Below are positions 35,209 through 49,401 of a stretch of 64,000 bases of DNA, piece by piece; positions within the stretch are counted from its first letter, which is position 1; every line of letters begins with the position of its first letter. Both the position numbers and the translations under genes were made by a program. Source of the DNA: Epiperipatus broadwayi (taxonomy: Eukaryota; Onychophora; Udeonychophora; Euonychophora; Peripatidae). The stretch lies in assembly GCA_028023455.1 (NCBI GenBank), contig JAQFVV010000206.1, positions 903,861 to 967,860 on the forward strand. The letters run 5' to 3'. The notes beneath the pieces are model-generated. The model saw only the letters and a list, made by a program, of their open reading frames with translations, did not search any database and was not told where the DNA came from.

Positions 35209-35712
35209 TGAGTATTAAAAAAGACAATATTTAATATTCAAAATTTTTATATTGCACTAAGCATGCTTTTGGAAAACTCCTGCCAGAATCATAGAGCTAT
35301 TAAGTTTAGCAGTTGAAAATTATGCCTATATATAGACGTGATTTATTATGTAAATGAGTAATTTAAATATTTCATTTCTTCAATAATGGAATGCATAAAT
35401 CCTTTGTATTAATTGCATTTAAATCTTTTGCAATTGTCCATGCCTTTTTGTGTTTTCGTTTTATATCATCTCTTTTGGCACAAACTATCCTCATATTAGT
35501 CAAAGTGTAACCCATAGTGAGTTTGTGATTAAGAAAGATCAAACTATATTCATTTTTTTTGCTCTGCTATATAAGTATGTGTGCTGAGTGATATTTTCAA
35601 CTGCTCAACTAAATAGCATTATGTTTCTGCCAATAGTCTGCTGAAAACATGCTTAGTACAATGTAAAAATTTTGAATATTAAATATTACCTTTTCTTAAT
35701 ACTCACTTATAA
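35209..35712 (-). pseudogene. Penelope-like element fragment enclosed by inverted repeats
   Basis: The minus strand of about 35640-35400 aligns by eye with the GIY-YIG region at 28870-28600 (TGCCATAATAAACAG-type YYG region, the TATAAGTATGTGTGCTGAGT helix region, TTGCAATTGTCCATGC near the C-end) but has several stops and shifts. Its 3' UTR also matches. The fragment is flanked by inverted repeats: 35209-35272 and 35642-35712 share, as reverse complements, AATATTTAATATTCAAAATT and CTAAGCATG. Terminal repeats in inverted orientation are known for PLEs. Dead copy. Confidence 0.72.
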
Positions 35713-36523
35713 TGAGTGTATAACAATTATAATAATTAAAGAAAATAGAATTAAATATCATTTAAAATCACCCAATATTAACTATTGAATGTGTTTCCTG
35801 TTACTAATAGTTGAATGTATTTGGAAAGGTTAAATAAATTTTGTTCAACACATAATTACTATTAACAATGGATATTTTGTTTTTATAGGCTTTTGGAATA
35901 ATATTCATTGTCTCAGTGATCAATGCTTTGAAGTTTTGCAAGTATATACATGAAATAAATTAATGCTTTATTTATTTATATATAGTTCAACTTAATTTAA
36001 GGTATCCTATCAAAATTTCTAGCATATTTTTATGATGTATTAAATAAATGTTAAAGTCAATTTTATAAAATGTTTTACTTTTTTTTTCTTCTGGAAAATT
36101 TCACTTAGGAGTTTGTTTAAATTTTGACCAAGAAATAGACAACTAGTATAACAAAATGAACATCACATATGTTCTTAAAGATATGCTAACCAATGGAAAA
36201 AAATACCACTAAGTTTAAAATTATACATAATGAGTAAATTAAAATATATTTGTTGCAAAAATATACTCATTATCATAATTATTTAATATTTTCCAATATA
36301 TAATACTTTTAATTTAATGTGAAAAAATACTCATACAGAGTTTAAATATAAAACTGAATAATATCCATTTACTGAATATACCTTTGATGCTTTCATTTCA
36401 AATAATAGATATATATTGAAAAATATTATAAAATGCAAGCATAATTAAAAATTTTATATAGAAAATATGAAGTCTGGAGTACATTATTATAAAAATCTTT
36501 TATTTTTAATATATATATATATA
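35713..36523. other. AT-rich spacer, no feature seen
   Basis: No gene or large repeat recognised. Confidence 0.45.
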
Positions 36524-36682
36524 TCATCATCATCATCAACTATTATCAGTCCACTGCAGGATGAAGGTTTCTCCAAGTTCATTCCATTTTCTCTGAACTT
36601 TAGCTTTTCTTCTCCACATCACGCTGCACACTTTCTTTCTTATTCCATGTATCCATCTCACATGTGATCTCTTTCTGGGTCT
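36524..36682 (-). pseudogene. RTE-like non-LTR retrotransposon: C-terminus of RT protein and (ATG)n tail
   Basis: The minus strand from 36682 reads RPRKRSHVRWIHGIRKK, then RKWNELGETFILQWTDN and a stop, the standard C-terminal ending of RTE-clade proteins (RPRKRW.D.I, then W..LGEAFVQQWT). A (TGA)n/(TCA)n tail follows immediately (36524-36538), also usual for RTE 3' ends. Only the last 55 or so codons remain. One of the commonest 5'-truncated repeat types in invertebrate genomes. Confidence 0.8.
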
Positions 36683-36720
36683 TATATATATATATATATA
36701 TATAAGACCCAGAAATATTT

Positions 36721-36756
<36 letters not shown>

Positions 36757-36760
36757 AAAT
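36672..36760. repeat. Two adjacent (TA)n-centred palindromes
   Basis: TTTCTGGGTCTTATATA faces TATATAAGACCCAGAAA (36672-36715), and ATTTCAAATATA faces TATATTTGAAAT (36716-36760). The first left arm lies within the RTE fragment, so the palindrome formed after that insertion. Confidence 0.85.
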
Positions 36761-36779
36761 AGTCTCAGTACTTGGATAA

Positions 36780-37400
36780 TTTCAACTGATCAGCCAAAAA
36801 CATTGTAAAATTTCTTATAAGTATGTTTGTGGTTTTTGCTGACTAAAGTTTTTATAAAAACCAAATTACCAACATTAAATACATGGTTTATTATAAAACT
36901 TTAATATACTACAAAAGATTGATTAAACAGTTTACATGGAACAATATTTTTCCTTAATTTAGTTGGCCCTATGGCAAAAAAAAAAAACTTACTAACAAGA
37001 TCCTGTTGTATTTCTTGATTTATGGGTTACTTTTAAATGTAAAATAGTGATCAGATTTTTAATACCAAAATGAAAAACAGAATCTAAAATACAAGGATCT
37101 TGCAAATTAATGATAGATTCATAAATATCCATTACTTTTTGTAATTTAAAATCTTCTTCAAAGAAAGTATTTAAATTTTAATAATTTTATTTAATTTACT
37201 TATAGTGATAGGTTTCAGGCAATTTACTATTTTTCTTTCATCATCATAAAAAAATTGGGCAATATATTCAATTTTTTACAGTCTATAATATTATTTCAGT
37301 GCCCATTATACCTGTCTAAGCATTCATCATCTCTGGAATGTAAAGAGTCAAGGGTCTAGATCCTTATATTCATGAGGAGTAAAAATTTTGAGTTATTATT
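36780..37400 (-). pseudogene. Possible heavily decayed LTR-retrotransposon integrase C-terminus
   Basis: The minus strand of 36781-36900 reads HVFNVGNLVFIKTLVSKNHK then KFYNVFG, resembling the 'f.vGDlV.lk...K..kKl..kf.GPF.I' block at the end of Gypsy-type integrases. About 100 bases upstream, THKSRNTTGS resembles the 'H.stg.sPf' region. Several stops and no conserved DDE residues seen. A weak call based on pattern only. Confidence 0.25.
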
Positions 37401-40262
37401 ATTATTTTAGACTAGACAGGAAATATTTGTTGGAATATCATTAAACCAAATGGTGTGGATAGAAATTTTTATTGTGCTTTGGTGTTCTCATTTTTTGTCT
37501 ATTATTTATTCTATCATATTGATCTTCTCAACCAACAAAAAATTTATAAAACCATAAAGATATGAAAAAAAAATGAAATGTTTCATTTAATTTCCTTTAT
37601 TAAAACAAGTTTATAGTCTTTTTCTTTTCATAAATTAATTCCATGTAATGTAATATTTTCTTTATAGCTTGTAAATATTTTGAAAGAAATGCCCTCTAGA
37701 TCCAATGTATGATCAGATTCTGTATTTTGAATTAAATGTTTGGAGTCTTTGCCTGCTCTAATGACAGATAGTTTAGATACACGTACTTAGCCTGAAATAT
37801 TTTACTTTCATCCCTATGTCACAAATTAGAAGTAATGGATTGCTTGCCCAATTCCATTTCACCATATTCAAATCATCATAACTATCTGCAAATCATAAAC
37901 ACATAGTATGAAAATAAAGGGCATTCATATATCTTTTGTGATGTTCTATTTTGTGCATTACTTTTACATATTTATTTATATGAAGATTTATCTGGGTTTT
38001 AAATCAAAAAAGATCCATAGATTTGTGATTAGAGTAGCTATACTCACACCTTTGTACTTTACAAAAATTATGTACATTTTACAAGTTTCTTATTAATAAA
38101 CAGTTCTTTATATTTGTCATCATCTTCCTTATCTAAAGCTTTATAGAACTTCTCTCAAAAATATATTTGGACTTTTTTATATATTTTTATGATAACCTCC
38201 TTCCATTTTTTACTATATTCATTGTTAACATTTCAATGATGTTTTCATTTCTACAATAAAGTAAACTATTCCAGATTTTATTATCTTTTACATGTTGTAT
38301 TTCATTTGGCTTTACTCATATTTAAAGTAGAAAGATACCAAATTTTTGATGTAAACAGCACCTCTCTTCACAAGTTTATATTTCTCTTCTAACGATGCAA
38401 CCTTTTCATTTCCTTTCATTTAATTTTGACATCTTTCAATTCTTTTTCCAGTACTCTTTATGTTATTTTGACTTTCTTTGGATCTTTGAAATATTTATTT
38501 CATTATACTGTTTATCCTTGACTCATTCTTTTGACTGTCTTATTCGCCTTTTTCTATATGATTTCTAACTTCTCCTGGGCATTCTTTTGCTTCAGGTCTA
38601 CATAATTTTAGAGATTTTTATTAAGTTATACATTCATTTTTTTTTAATTTCTCAATCAAATTTTTATCTTATTCTTCATACACTTTTAAACTCCTATTTT
38701 CATATTCATTTTATTTTGCTCACAATTTTTCTTTATACTCTCAAATTATCTATCTTCATGATATTCTTCTTAGCACATCTTTTATACATTTGATTTTGAT
38801 CCATCCTTCATTTAGTTATTTTGAAGCTGGAGAAAACTTGACTAAAAGTTTCTATTTCATGTACATTAATACTGTACAAATTTAATATTTAATATTGATT
38901 ATTTGACTTCTAATTGATTTTCATAAAAAGACTTGATTTCTATCTTTTCATGTATGATTCCATAATGAATAATGTAATATTTACATCTAGTGTAATGAAT
39001 AATGCAATATTTGCATTTAGTATTATTTCTAATCTGAAATTTTACTGATGGTTAATAAATAAAACTTATTATTATTTAAAGCACAAAGAACGGATTTAGT
39101 CATGTAAAAATAATAAGTTTGTTTAATTATTTTATAGCTATATGGAATTTGTTCCACTTCAATTCTATTTCAAATACATAAATGTTGTATGAATTTAATA
39201 TTTAATGTTTGACTTGTTTATCAAAGCATGAATTGTTGAAAATGAAAGGCAGTCTCTAATCCTTGCTTAGATATGGTTCCAAAATTAATAATGCCTTATT
39301 TATCTCTGGCATAATTAATATTTTCATTCCAAAATTTCAACACAGTTAACTAAATTTATTACCATATAAAGCACAAGAAAAAGATAGGTTTGATATATTC
39401 TTTAGTATTTTATATGTAAAGATATTGGGTTTATTTAATTATTTTATAGCTGATAAGGAAATTGGTCAACCTCAATTCTTATTTGTGTATATTAATGATA
39501 TGTGATATTGATATTTGATATAAGGAAATGTGCATATATATGAAAAAATTGCTATCTTGAAGTAAGCATGCATTAGCAGCTTGAAATATTGTGGTTGTAT
39601 TATTGTTTGATTTCAAGTCATATAATTATATAACATTCAACTTCACATGGAAAGATTTGGTATATTCTTATTTATTACAGTCATTCATCTTTTTTTTATT
39701 CTTCTTTATCTATTTGCTGTTTTGTTCTTTACTCTTTTGCTGATTTTTTTAAATATTTTATTCACTTGCCATTTCTACTTTGTTCTTTATTTTCCTAAAT
39801 GTCCTAATCATTTCTTCATGCCTTTTATTATTCTTCAGCTTTTTATTTTAGATCTTCCTTATTTTCTTGCTTTTGTTTTATTATTTTCTTGAGCTATGCT
39901 AAAATTGAGTCTTTTTCCAATTGCTTTCTAATTGAATTGACATGTCATATTTATATCAGTACTTGGTAATATTATCTCTTCTTACTGTACAGTGTTCTTC
40001 CCATTTTCACTTCATAAATATCTTATTTCTTATAATGTTATCATTGATTTGGAAAACTTCTTTTAGAAAACAGTTTTTTCTTTCAAACTTTCAGATATGG
40101 ATATCTCATGAGTTTTTTGGTCACTTGCAAGAAAATAATAAGCAGCAAATAAAATGTCAACTGTTGTCTTTTATATCCATTTTTTGTTTGTTTTTATTCT
40201 ATTTCTGGGTGTTAAGAAGGTTATGTTTTTTCTTCAATTTTATATTTTATATTGACAATTAG
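37401..40262. other. Pyrimidine-rich plus strand, diverged 350-bp tandem repeats, no supported gene
   Basis: 38100-38800 and 39640-40262 are strongly T-rich on the plus strand, so the minus strand would encode Lys/Glu-rich, coiled-coil-like peptides interrupted by stops. This could be a decayed retroelement gag or mere base skew. Between them, TTTAATTATTTTATAGCT recurs at about 39122 and 39437, with a weaker relative near 38810, giving a unit of roughly 315-350 bp. Hydrophobic plus-strand frames here are artefacts of T-richness. Confidence 0.35.
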
Positions 40263-41244
40263 AAAGACCTCTTGTGATGGTTTATGAACTGATAGGATGA
40301 CATCCTCTCATAAAACCTTGTGGATGTTTTGGTACATTGTTATTAGCATCTTCTCATATAACATGGCACCATTTACTGGTCAGGTTCTGTATTAATCTTG
40401 AATAGTTACACTTTATTTCATCAGGAATTACATTTCCAGTAATGTTTTATCTGTCATCAAAAAAATAAGGAAACAAGAATTATACTTCTATTAATGTTGT
40501 ACATACTTTTTAGATTGTTCATTGTATATATTTTAAGGCAATATTTGTGTTAGTCTTTCCTTTTTAGAAACATTCTTGTAATAAATATATTTTGTGGCTA
40601 GCAGATTTTTCAGCACACTAAGCCTTCATAATTCAAATACATGTGGCAACATCTCTAGAAGAAAATTTTCCTCTGCCTTACATTAAAATCTAACAATAAA
40701 ATACCATCTCTTTCTCTTCAACCATTTTCTCATGCTTCTCTAAGAATAAAATTTCAATACTAATTTGGAATCCAAATGCTAATTCCTCAGAATGTGCAAG
40801 ATTACAATAAACCACGATGTCTTAAGCTTAGATTATTTTGTGGCTTAAAAGTTTGAGCTTCTTTTAAATAAATTACTTTTATAAAATTCCTAACAATATG
40901 AATTTACATTTTATCATTACCTTTTCTCAGGACATTTATTTACAAACTTTGGACACTATGTATGGTTTTCCCACATAAGGTTTTTTGTCAAGATAGAATA
41001 TCATCTTCATTTTGTGGGCATGCTTTGAAATTTATAAGCCCCATAATGAAAAGCAATTTTTAACAGTAGGATCATGTAATGAATCACAGCAATTAGGGTA
41101 GAATTTCCATCTTTTAAATTTATTTCAGAAATCATTTCAAATGTATTCATTATGTTAATAATATAAAAAATTAAAATGTGACCATTTATAATAATATACA
41201 ATATGTAAATAAGCATTTATTTTATATAGCATATGTAAACAATT
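40263..41244. other. AT-rich spacer, no feature seen
   Basis: No motif-bearing frame or repeat recognised. Confidence 0.45.
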
Positions 41245-41687
41245 GTATTACAGTCAAATATCAGCCTTTCACGCTAATTGTGCATACGCTTTGCGAGTGT
41301 TAATAATAAATGAATACTTTCTCACCAATACAAGATATAGTATTTATGCAGGAATAAAAAAAATCCTCTTATTCTTACAACTCAAATGCTTATATATGAG
41401 CAAATCTGAAGTACTGGCTAAGAAAGCGTGACAACGGAACAGTCACTTTAAATTAATTTCAGTTGGAATGACGTTTAGTAAATTCTAGATAATTTCACCG
41501 ATGTCATTTATTCAGACATTATATATAGTAATTTAAAGTGACTGTTCCATCGTCATGCTTTCTTGGCCAGTACTTCAGATTTGCTCATACTATATCTTGT
41601 ATTGGTGAGAAAGTTTTCATTTATTATTAACACTCGCAAAGCGTATGCACAATTAGCGTGAAAGGCTGATATTTGACTGTAATAATA
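41245..41687. repeat. Large inverted repeat with a one-sided 52-bp segment
   Basis: Left arm 41245-41455 and right arm 41529-41687 are reverse complements with few mismatches (shared CAGTCAAATATCAGCCTTTC, GCATACGCTTTGCGAGTGTT, GGAACAGTCACTTTAAATTA), around a loop of about 73 nt. The left arm contains about 52 extra bases (41340-41395) absent from the right, bounded by short TAT repeats. Open frames here are shadows of the arms. Confidence 0.92.
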
Positions 41688-44600
41688 TACAATAATACAA
41701 GTAAAAGTTCTCTCATATCAGTAAAAGAATTATTTTGCGAACAAAAAATTTAACTGGCAGTAAATGGATAGGTTTTTAATTTTATTTTTAATATGATGAA
41801 AAGCACTATTCTCAGGAAAATTTATCTCTTAGCGAGTTTATTTACATAGTTTAACTTTATCTGAAGGAATATTGCACAGAAGAGCATTTTAATTAAAGCA
41901 AGCATTCTTTAATTAATATATATATAATTACAGACTTTTATTCATAGAAGCTTTTGTGACTTTTAAAAAACTTTTGTACAGTTTACAGATTTTCATAGTT
42001 TTATTCTCCAAGGCAATTCCCATTGCTTGAATAATTAGTACAACATTTTCCCACAATAGCAGATGTTTTTTTATATAGCTAAATATTAGCAAACAAGCTT
42101 AGAATTTATTCATGTAGTAGGCTTATGATTAAGCTATGTAGCAGATAAATATAAAAAAGACAAAGCAATCTTTAATAATTCATTATACTTTCCTTTTTAG
42201 CTCTCTCAGTAGATGAATAATGGAGGAGAGAATTTTGCTTATTAACCTATTTAACTTCTAATTTCTGAGAGTTTATGTGTAATTGTTGTTTGTTTTTATT
42301 TTTTAGATTGATTGAAGCTGGGTAAAAAAATATTGTTCCATCTAGATTTAAATCTAAACGACAAGCTTTTTGAATAATTACTATTTTATTGATCAGTAAA
42401 TGGGTATTTAGATATTCTTATCTGAAGAATAAAGCAAAATTATATCAATTTTTATTAACTGGAAATAGTTTTATGAATAGAATTTATTCTTCCAGTGTTT
42501 TTTTTTTCGCCCTCCAATGAGGTATTTGGAAATGTAAACTTTATGCATATATTTTTACGACCCCTTATATATGTGTTCTATAAATATCAAATTAAAAAAT
42601 ATTTTAAATTGACTTAAAAATTGTCATTGGCTTGTTGGAAATATAAATCTTTGGAAAAGTTTTTATGCTGAGATTAATCATAACGAAAAAATATAAAATC
42701 AACAACATAATTATTATGTCTAACGCATAGATCGATTCCAATCACGCCAGTTATTTATATTATAAAATATATTTTTTAAAGTTTTTATGCTTACGCGTTC
42801 TATTTTTGTGCAAGTTTTTTTTACATATGTATAAATGCACGTACTTTATGCGTATCTCTTTGCATGTACAGTGCAATCTTTTTACCGAAATGAATTTTTC
42901 ATATGACATATATATATATATTCTAATGCAGATTTGAATCTTAATTTTTCATACAAAGATGGCAGTAGCAAATTAAAAATATTTTTGAAATAAATATCCA
43001 AAATGTGGTTTGTTTTTTCAAAATTTGTAAACATTAAAAAAAAATATATTCTACAGCATCCCATCTATTTTACTTTAAAAATACGGTTAAACATATATAT
43101 TACCTATAATAAGAAAAAAAAGCTTTGAAATGAATTCCATGTTAAAAACATCATACAAGGTTCATTTGGCTTAAATTGTCATTAGCGTAAATAAATTATA
43201 CATTTGCGGTTATGTTACCTAAATATCTCCTGTTGGAATGTCGATAGTATCACAGATCATTAGAACAATTACTCCATTTTAAAACCTTGTTATGAGTCTA
43301 GAAATATAAGGTGAACAAGAATTACTTGGAAGATCATGGTTTTCATAAAAAGGTTGAGTTCTATTTGTTTTCAAAAGAAAGGGAAAAAAAAAACTGTGAT
43401 TATTTTGAAAGTCAGGTTTTATATACAAAAATAATTTAAAACTTTACTGAATTAACTCTTTATTGACTAGAATTTATATTAGACTTACTGTCTGTTTCGA
43501 TTATAAATTATTCATTTCGGTTATTAGTAATAATGTCTTCCAAATAACTCTCTAATGGAAGGTTGCAATAATTAATTTATTTCCTAACTTCAATAGTTAA
43601 TATTATCTTATTTAAAAAAAAAAAGGAATATAATTGCAGAATGTAACTATAAAATATATTACACAGAGTAGATTGCGATAATAGTTCTCCAATTAATATT
43701 TCCTGAAAGTCTAACGAAATTGATATGATTAGGTGCCTTTTCTAATGTAGAAGAAGCATATTTGTAACATAATTATATATATTAATATGGAACTCATGGA
43801 CATGGTGCAAATATAATATGTTCTGGATTTAAATTCCGGATAATAGCTCATCTTTAGCCAATCTAGATATACATCTTAATTTGATAAATAAATTAAGTCA
43901 AGCAAAACAAGAATAAAAAAACCACTCAAAACCTTCACCATTTATCAAGTGATAAGTCTAAAGTCTCTTTTCTTTTCATTTTGTCTGTTGAAGTTGTTGT
44001 CTTGTAAAGATATATTTAGAAAATTATATAGATAGGTACAATAATTTTTAATAGGTTTATAACAGGACAATAACTTCTCTAACAGCACCTAAAAGCTTAC
44101 CAAACTTACTTATTGTCAAATAGTGAAAGCTTTTACTTATGTTAATTTCTAACTAATAACAGCTATGTAATATTTTCAAGCTAATAGGTGGAAAATCAGT
44201 TGGAATGGTAATAGGCTTGTTATGTGAAAAATACTGAATCTCTGTGATAATTAGAAACATCCACGCTCTATCTGTTTTATATTCAAGTTCTAGGATAACA
44301 ACATAAAAATGTTTGTGACTATATGTGTAACATAGAGATTTTAATATTTGTTGTCAGAAATCTTTTATATATAAACAAATATCTTTAAATGTTTCACAAT
44401 AGGGCAAAGATATTTCATCCAAAATTGCTGAGATTTTTTTAATTCACTAAACATATCATCTAGATTTTGATGATAATTGATTTGGAGTTTTTTCTTTTAC
44501 AATCCTCTCTTAAGATAATATTACATAATTATTTAATTTCCAATCAATTTTGAGTCAATAAATTTTAATTATCTTAACATGCCTCAGGTTCAGGAGGAAT

Positions 44601-45460
44601 TTTCACCAAGCTTTTTTTTTGTGAATATCCATAACTTTTTATGAACTCCAGATAATATATCTAACTATTTTTCTATTGACTGTTTTATAAATCCAATATC
44701 ATACAGTAACTCTTTAAATATGTATAATAATATCTACTAAATATTGATTTGTAGCAGAATGTTATGACAATTTTACTATATTTATATAAAAACAAATCTT
44801 AATCATTAAACAGGATAATGGAAAAATTCATTTTCATGAATATATGTTATTTAGAATTATCTTTACTCAATTTTTATAATTGTGATCCTTAAGCATGAAA
44901 TAAATGATTCTTACTGATGCAAAAGAAAGGATGGAAAAAATTGACATTGTTGGATGATATAAGGGATGGAAAGACTTATGTAGAATTGTAGAGCTGGCAG
45001 TGAAGAGAACACAATGGGAAAAAATTAATGAATTGATGTGACTACTCTCTGTACCTGTCAATGGAACAAAATACTATTGTTGATGATTGACATTTATATT
45101 TTTTCTTAGTAAAAATGTTTCTAATATTTATGATACTATAAGTTATGAAGTGATACTCTTCAAGGTCAATTTAAATGTTTGTTATAGATAGATTTCATTT
45201 TTTTAAACTTTCAAATAATGTTTTCTATTAACTCTGTATTTTGGGCTTATAACCTAAATGCAACTTTTTAAATTTTCCAACAGTTTTTTTTAATATATAT
45301 ATATATATAAAATAGTTTTTTACAGTTTTTTTTATATATATATATATATATAAAATAGTTTTTTGGTTAAACCATGTCTTATTAATAACACATGATTTAA
45401 CCCAAGAAACTACTTTATTTACATCATACAACTGTGAAAACATTATATATATATATATGA
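41688..45460. other. AT-rich spacer, no gene seen
   Basis: Contains (TA)n runs near 42908 and 45293-45352, a family D-like snippet (GATAATTAGAAACATCC) near 44249, and only short motif-free frames. Confidence 0.4.
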
Positions 45461-45670
45461 AGAATAGAAATAAGGAGATAATATTCATGTAAATAGAAAA
45501 TAACCTTTAATCTTTGATGCTGCCAAGATATTATCAATTATTACTAATTGACAATTTTTTAGGCCAAACCAGTTTTTCATTAAACCCACAATAGCTCTTT
45601 TGTTTGAGGTTCCCAAAAAAAAGAACTATTATAGCTCTCTGATAATTAAAAACATCCAAGCTTTATAGTG
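45461..45670 (+). repeat. Family D repeat, copy 1
   Basis: TATCAATTATTACTAATTGA, then GGCCAAACCAGTTTTTCATT and ATAGCTCTTTTGTTTGAG, are shared in order with 51991-52175 and 52376-52530. TATCAATTA...TAATTGATA can form a small hairpin in each copy. Non-coding; class unknown. Confidence 0.7.
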
Positions 45671-46129
45671 TTGACTGCATGTATTTATATATATATCATT
45701 ATATATAAAATATAAAGTATACATATGGTAAAATATTTATAAATGGGAACTTCATGTTTAAATCTAGTTAAAATTCTGCAATCCCTATGTTTTAGTGTAA
45801 CAACCAATTAAAATTACTTAGGCAATCTAATAGAATAATAGTACACTGTTAAAACTACAGATTTAATAAAAAGTGACCAACTTTTGATTAGGTTATGAAT
45901 TTTACTGTATACTATTGTTCTCTCAGCCTGCACAACATTTAAATATCATGGTTGCAGATTTTTTGCTAGATTTAAAAATGGAGTTTACATTTAAAAATAT
46001 TTCTCCATCTATAGAATCATGTGATGTTTTTAATGGTTTAATACTAATTGTAGTAAAAGGATAAAAGTGAGTATGAATATTAAAAAGCTAGGACACCAAA
46101 TATATAGATAGTGAACTGTTTTAAGATCT

Positions 46130-46410
46130 GTTTGACTATACAAGAAAACTAGTTTTGATTGAAAACATTGTTTTTTCAGTTTGGTCTAATAGCCTTATAG
46201 TCAAGCAAAATTCTAAAAGGTGGATTCTGGTAAAGGTGGGCATTAGATTCAAAGATCAATGTGCACTGCTTCTAATCCAAGATTCTTTACTGATGAAAGT
46301 CATAGTTTGGGAATATTTGATGGGAAAGCATTGGATAAGGATTATAAGAAATTACCATCTAACATCTATTGATTACTAAATTTTGTATTGAATGGCACTA
46401 TTGTGGTAAA
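46130..46410 (+). repeat. Distant family B relative with an intact CTGATGA
   Basis: Order of blocks follows the 455-bp family B unit: AAAAGGTGGATTCTGGTAAA, GTGCACTGCTTCTAATCC, AAGATTCTTTACTGATGAAA, GGGAATATTTGATGG, ATTGGATAAGGATTATAAG, ATCTATTGATTACT and TGGCACTATTGTGG. CTGATGA is exact at 46290-46296, but the stem II/GAAA part is deleted. An old, decayed copy. Confidence 0.6.
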
Positions 46411-46740
46411 AACAATTTGATACTATTTCAAAAGAAAAGAAACATATTAATAAAATTTGAATTATAAGAATAACTGAAAAGCATACAAGTGAGCATGAAT
46501 ACAAAAGACCAGAATTGGTATGTATCATTGGTGCTCAGTAAAGATATAAAATTTAAATATTTAAAAAATAAAAATAAAACACCTATAAAATACTCATTGT
46601 GCAATAGAACTTTTGTAACATGAAAATTACGTAAAAGTTATAACCTTTAGACAGACATATTCCACAAAATTTAGAAAATTTAATAATAAATTAAAGCTAA
46701 ATGTGTTATATGTAAACATTAAAACCAGTCAATAGTTAGA

Positions 46741-47240
46741 CAATCCCAACATCAATTGCAATTAACAATTTCAATCTGTTGTCAAGGCAACCTCTTTTTA
46801 ATAATAATAGACATTAAAGATTGCAACTTGACCATAGAGACTGAAATTATTGAACAAGTAAATATAACCTGTTCTGAATATGGATTAATAAATAGTAACC
46901 AAACTGCAATTACAATTTTCAAATTGCACCCAATATATTACTTAAATATTAGGGGTAATAATGTTCAAGGCTAAATGGGTTTATAAGTAATTATTCAATA
47001 ACAATGAACAATCTGTTGTCAAGGCAAACTCCTTTTAACAATAAAGGTAGAATCTCACTTATTTATGATCCAATATATTTATATAGACACTAAAGACCAT
47101 ATAAAATTATAATTGCAGTATGGATTTATAATTGACTATTTATTAATCTATATTCAGAACAGGTTATATTTATCTGTTTAAGGAGATTTATTTAAACTTT
47201 TGTATCAATAATTTCAGTGTTTGTGATCAAGTTGCAATCT
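46741..47240. repeat. Inverted repeat with an internal direct repeat
   Basis: 46820-46900 and 47134-47239 are reverse complements over TTGCAACTTGA, CTGAAATTATTGA, AAATATAACCTGTTCTGAAT and GATTAATAAATAGT, the right arm having about 25 extra bases. CAATCTGTTGTCAAGGCAA also occurs as a direct repeat (about 46776 and 47009). Confidence 0.85.
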
Positions 47241-47369
47241 GGTATTTTTTTTCCTCAACTAGATGGTAATTTTAATAATAAAATAATTTACAATGTTGTT
47301 TTCAATATAAATTCAAAATGTGATTATAATTAATTCTTTGTCTTTCAGACACTGACACACAAAAATATT

Positions 47370-47620
47370 AAAACAGTATTTAATTCTGCACATCTACAAC
47401 ACTACTTTATGTGGTAAAGTCATGAAAGCACAACTTTATCCAAAGTTAAATACAATATTTTATTCTGCACATACATAACACTATTATATGCATTAGAATT
47501 CATGAAAGTAAAACATTTTATTCAAAGTTAAATAAAATAATTCATTCTGCAAATATGTAACACTACTATATGTGTTGAAGTTATGAAAGTAAAGCATTTT
47601 ATTCAAGGTTAAAATATAGT
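47370..47620 (+). repeat. Three tandem copies of an about 80-bp unit
   Basis: TTCTGCA recurs at 47384, 47463 and 47545, each followed by ACACTA, a ATGAAAG block and TTTATYCAARGTTAAA. Minisatellite-like, diverged. Confidence 0.85.
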
Positions 47621-49345
<1,725 letters not shown>

Positions 49346-49401
49346 TTTTATGCTTTTATGTAGCAATGTTTAATGAAAAATCAATTACTGTCTTGCAGGA
49401 C

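Noticed and set aside
39647-40262. Two hydrophobic frames that look like transmembrane proteins
   Set aside because: Same T-richness artefact; the minus strand is Lys-rich and broken by stops.
40286-40320. CTGATAGGATGACATCC as a hammerhead core
   Set aside because: Core reads CTGATAG, not CTGATGA, and no correctly placed GAAA or stem I/III partners.
46756-46974. 72-codon frame starting in MQLTISIC
   Set aside because: It spans one arm of an inverted repeat and its non-coding flank; no motif.
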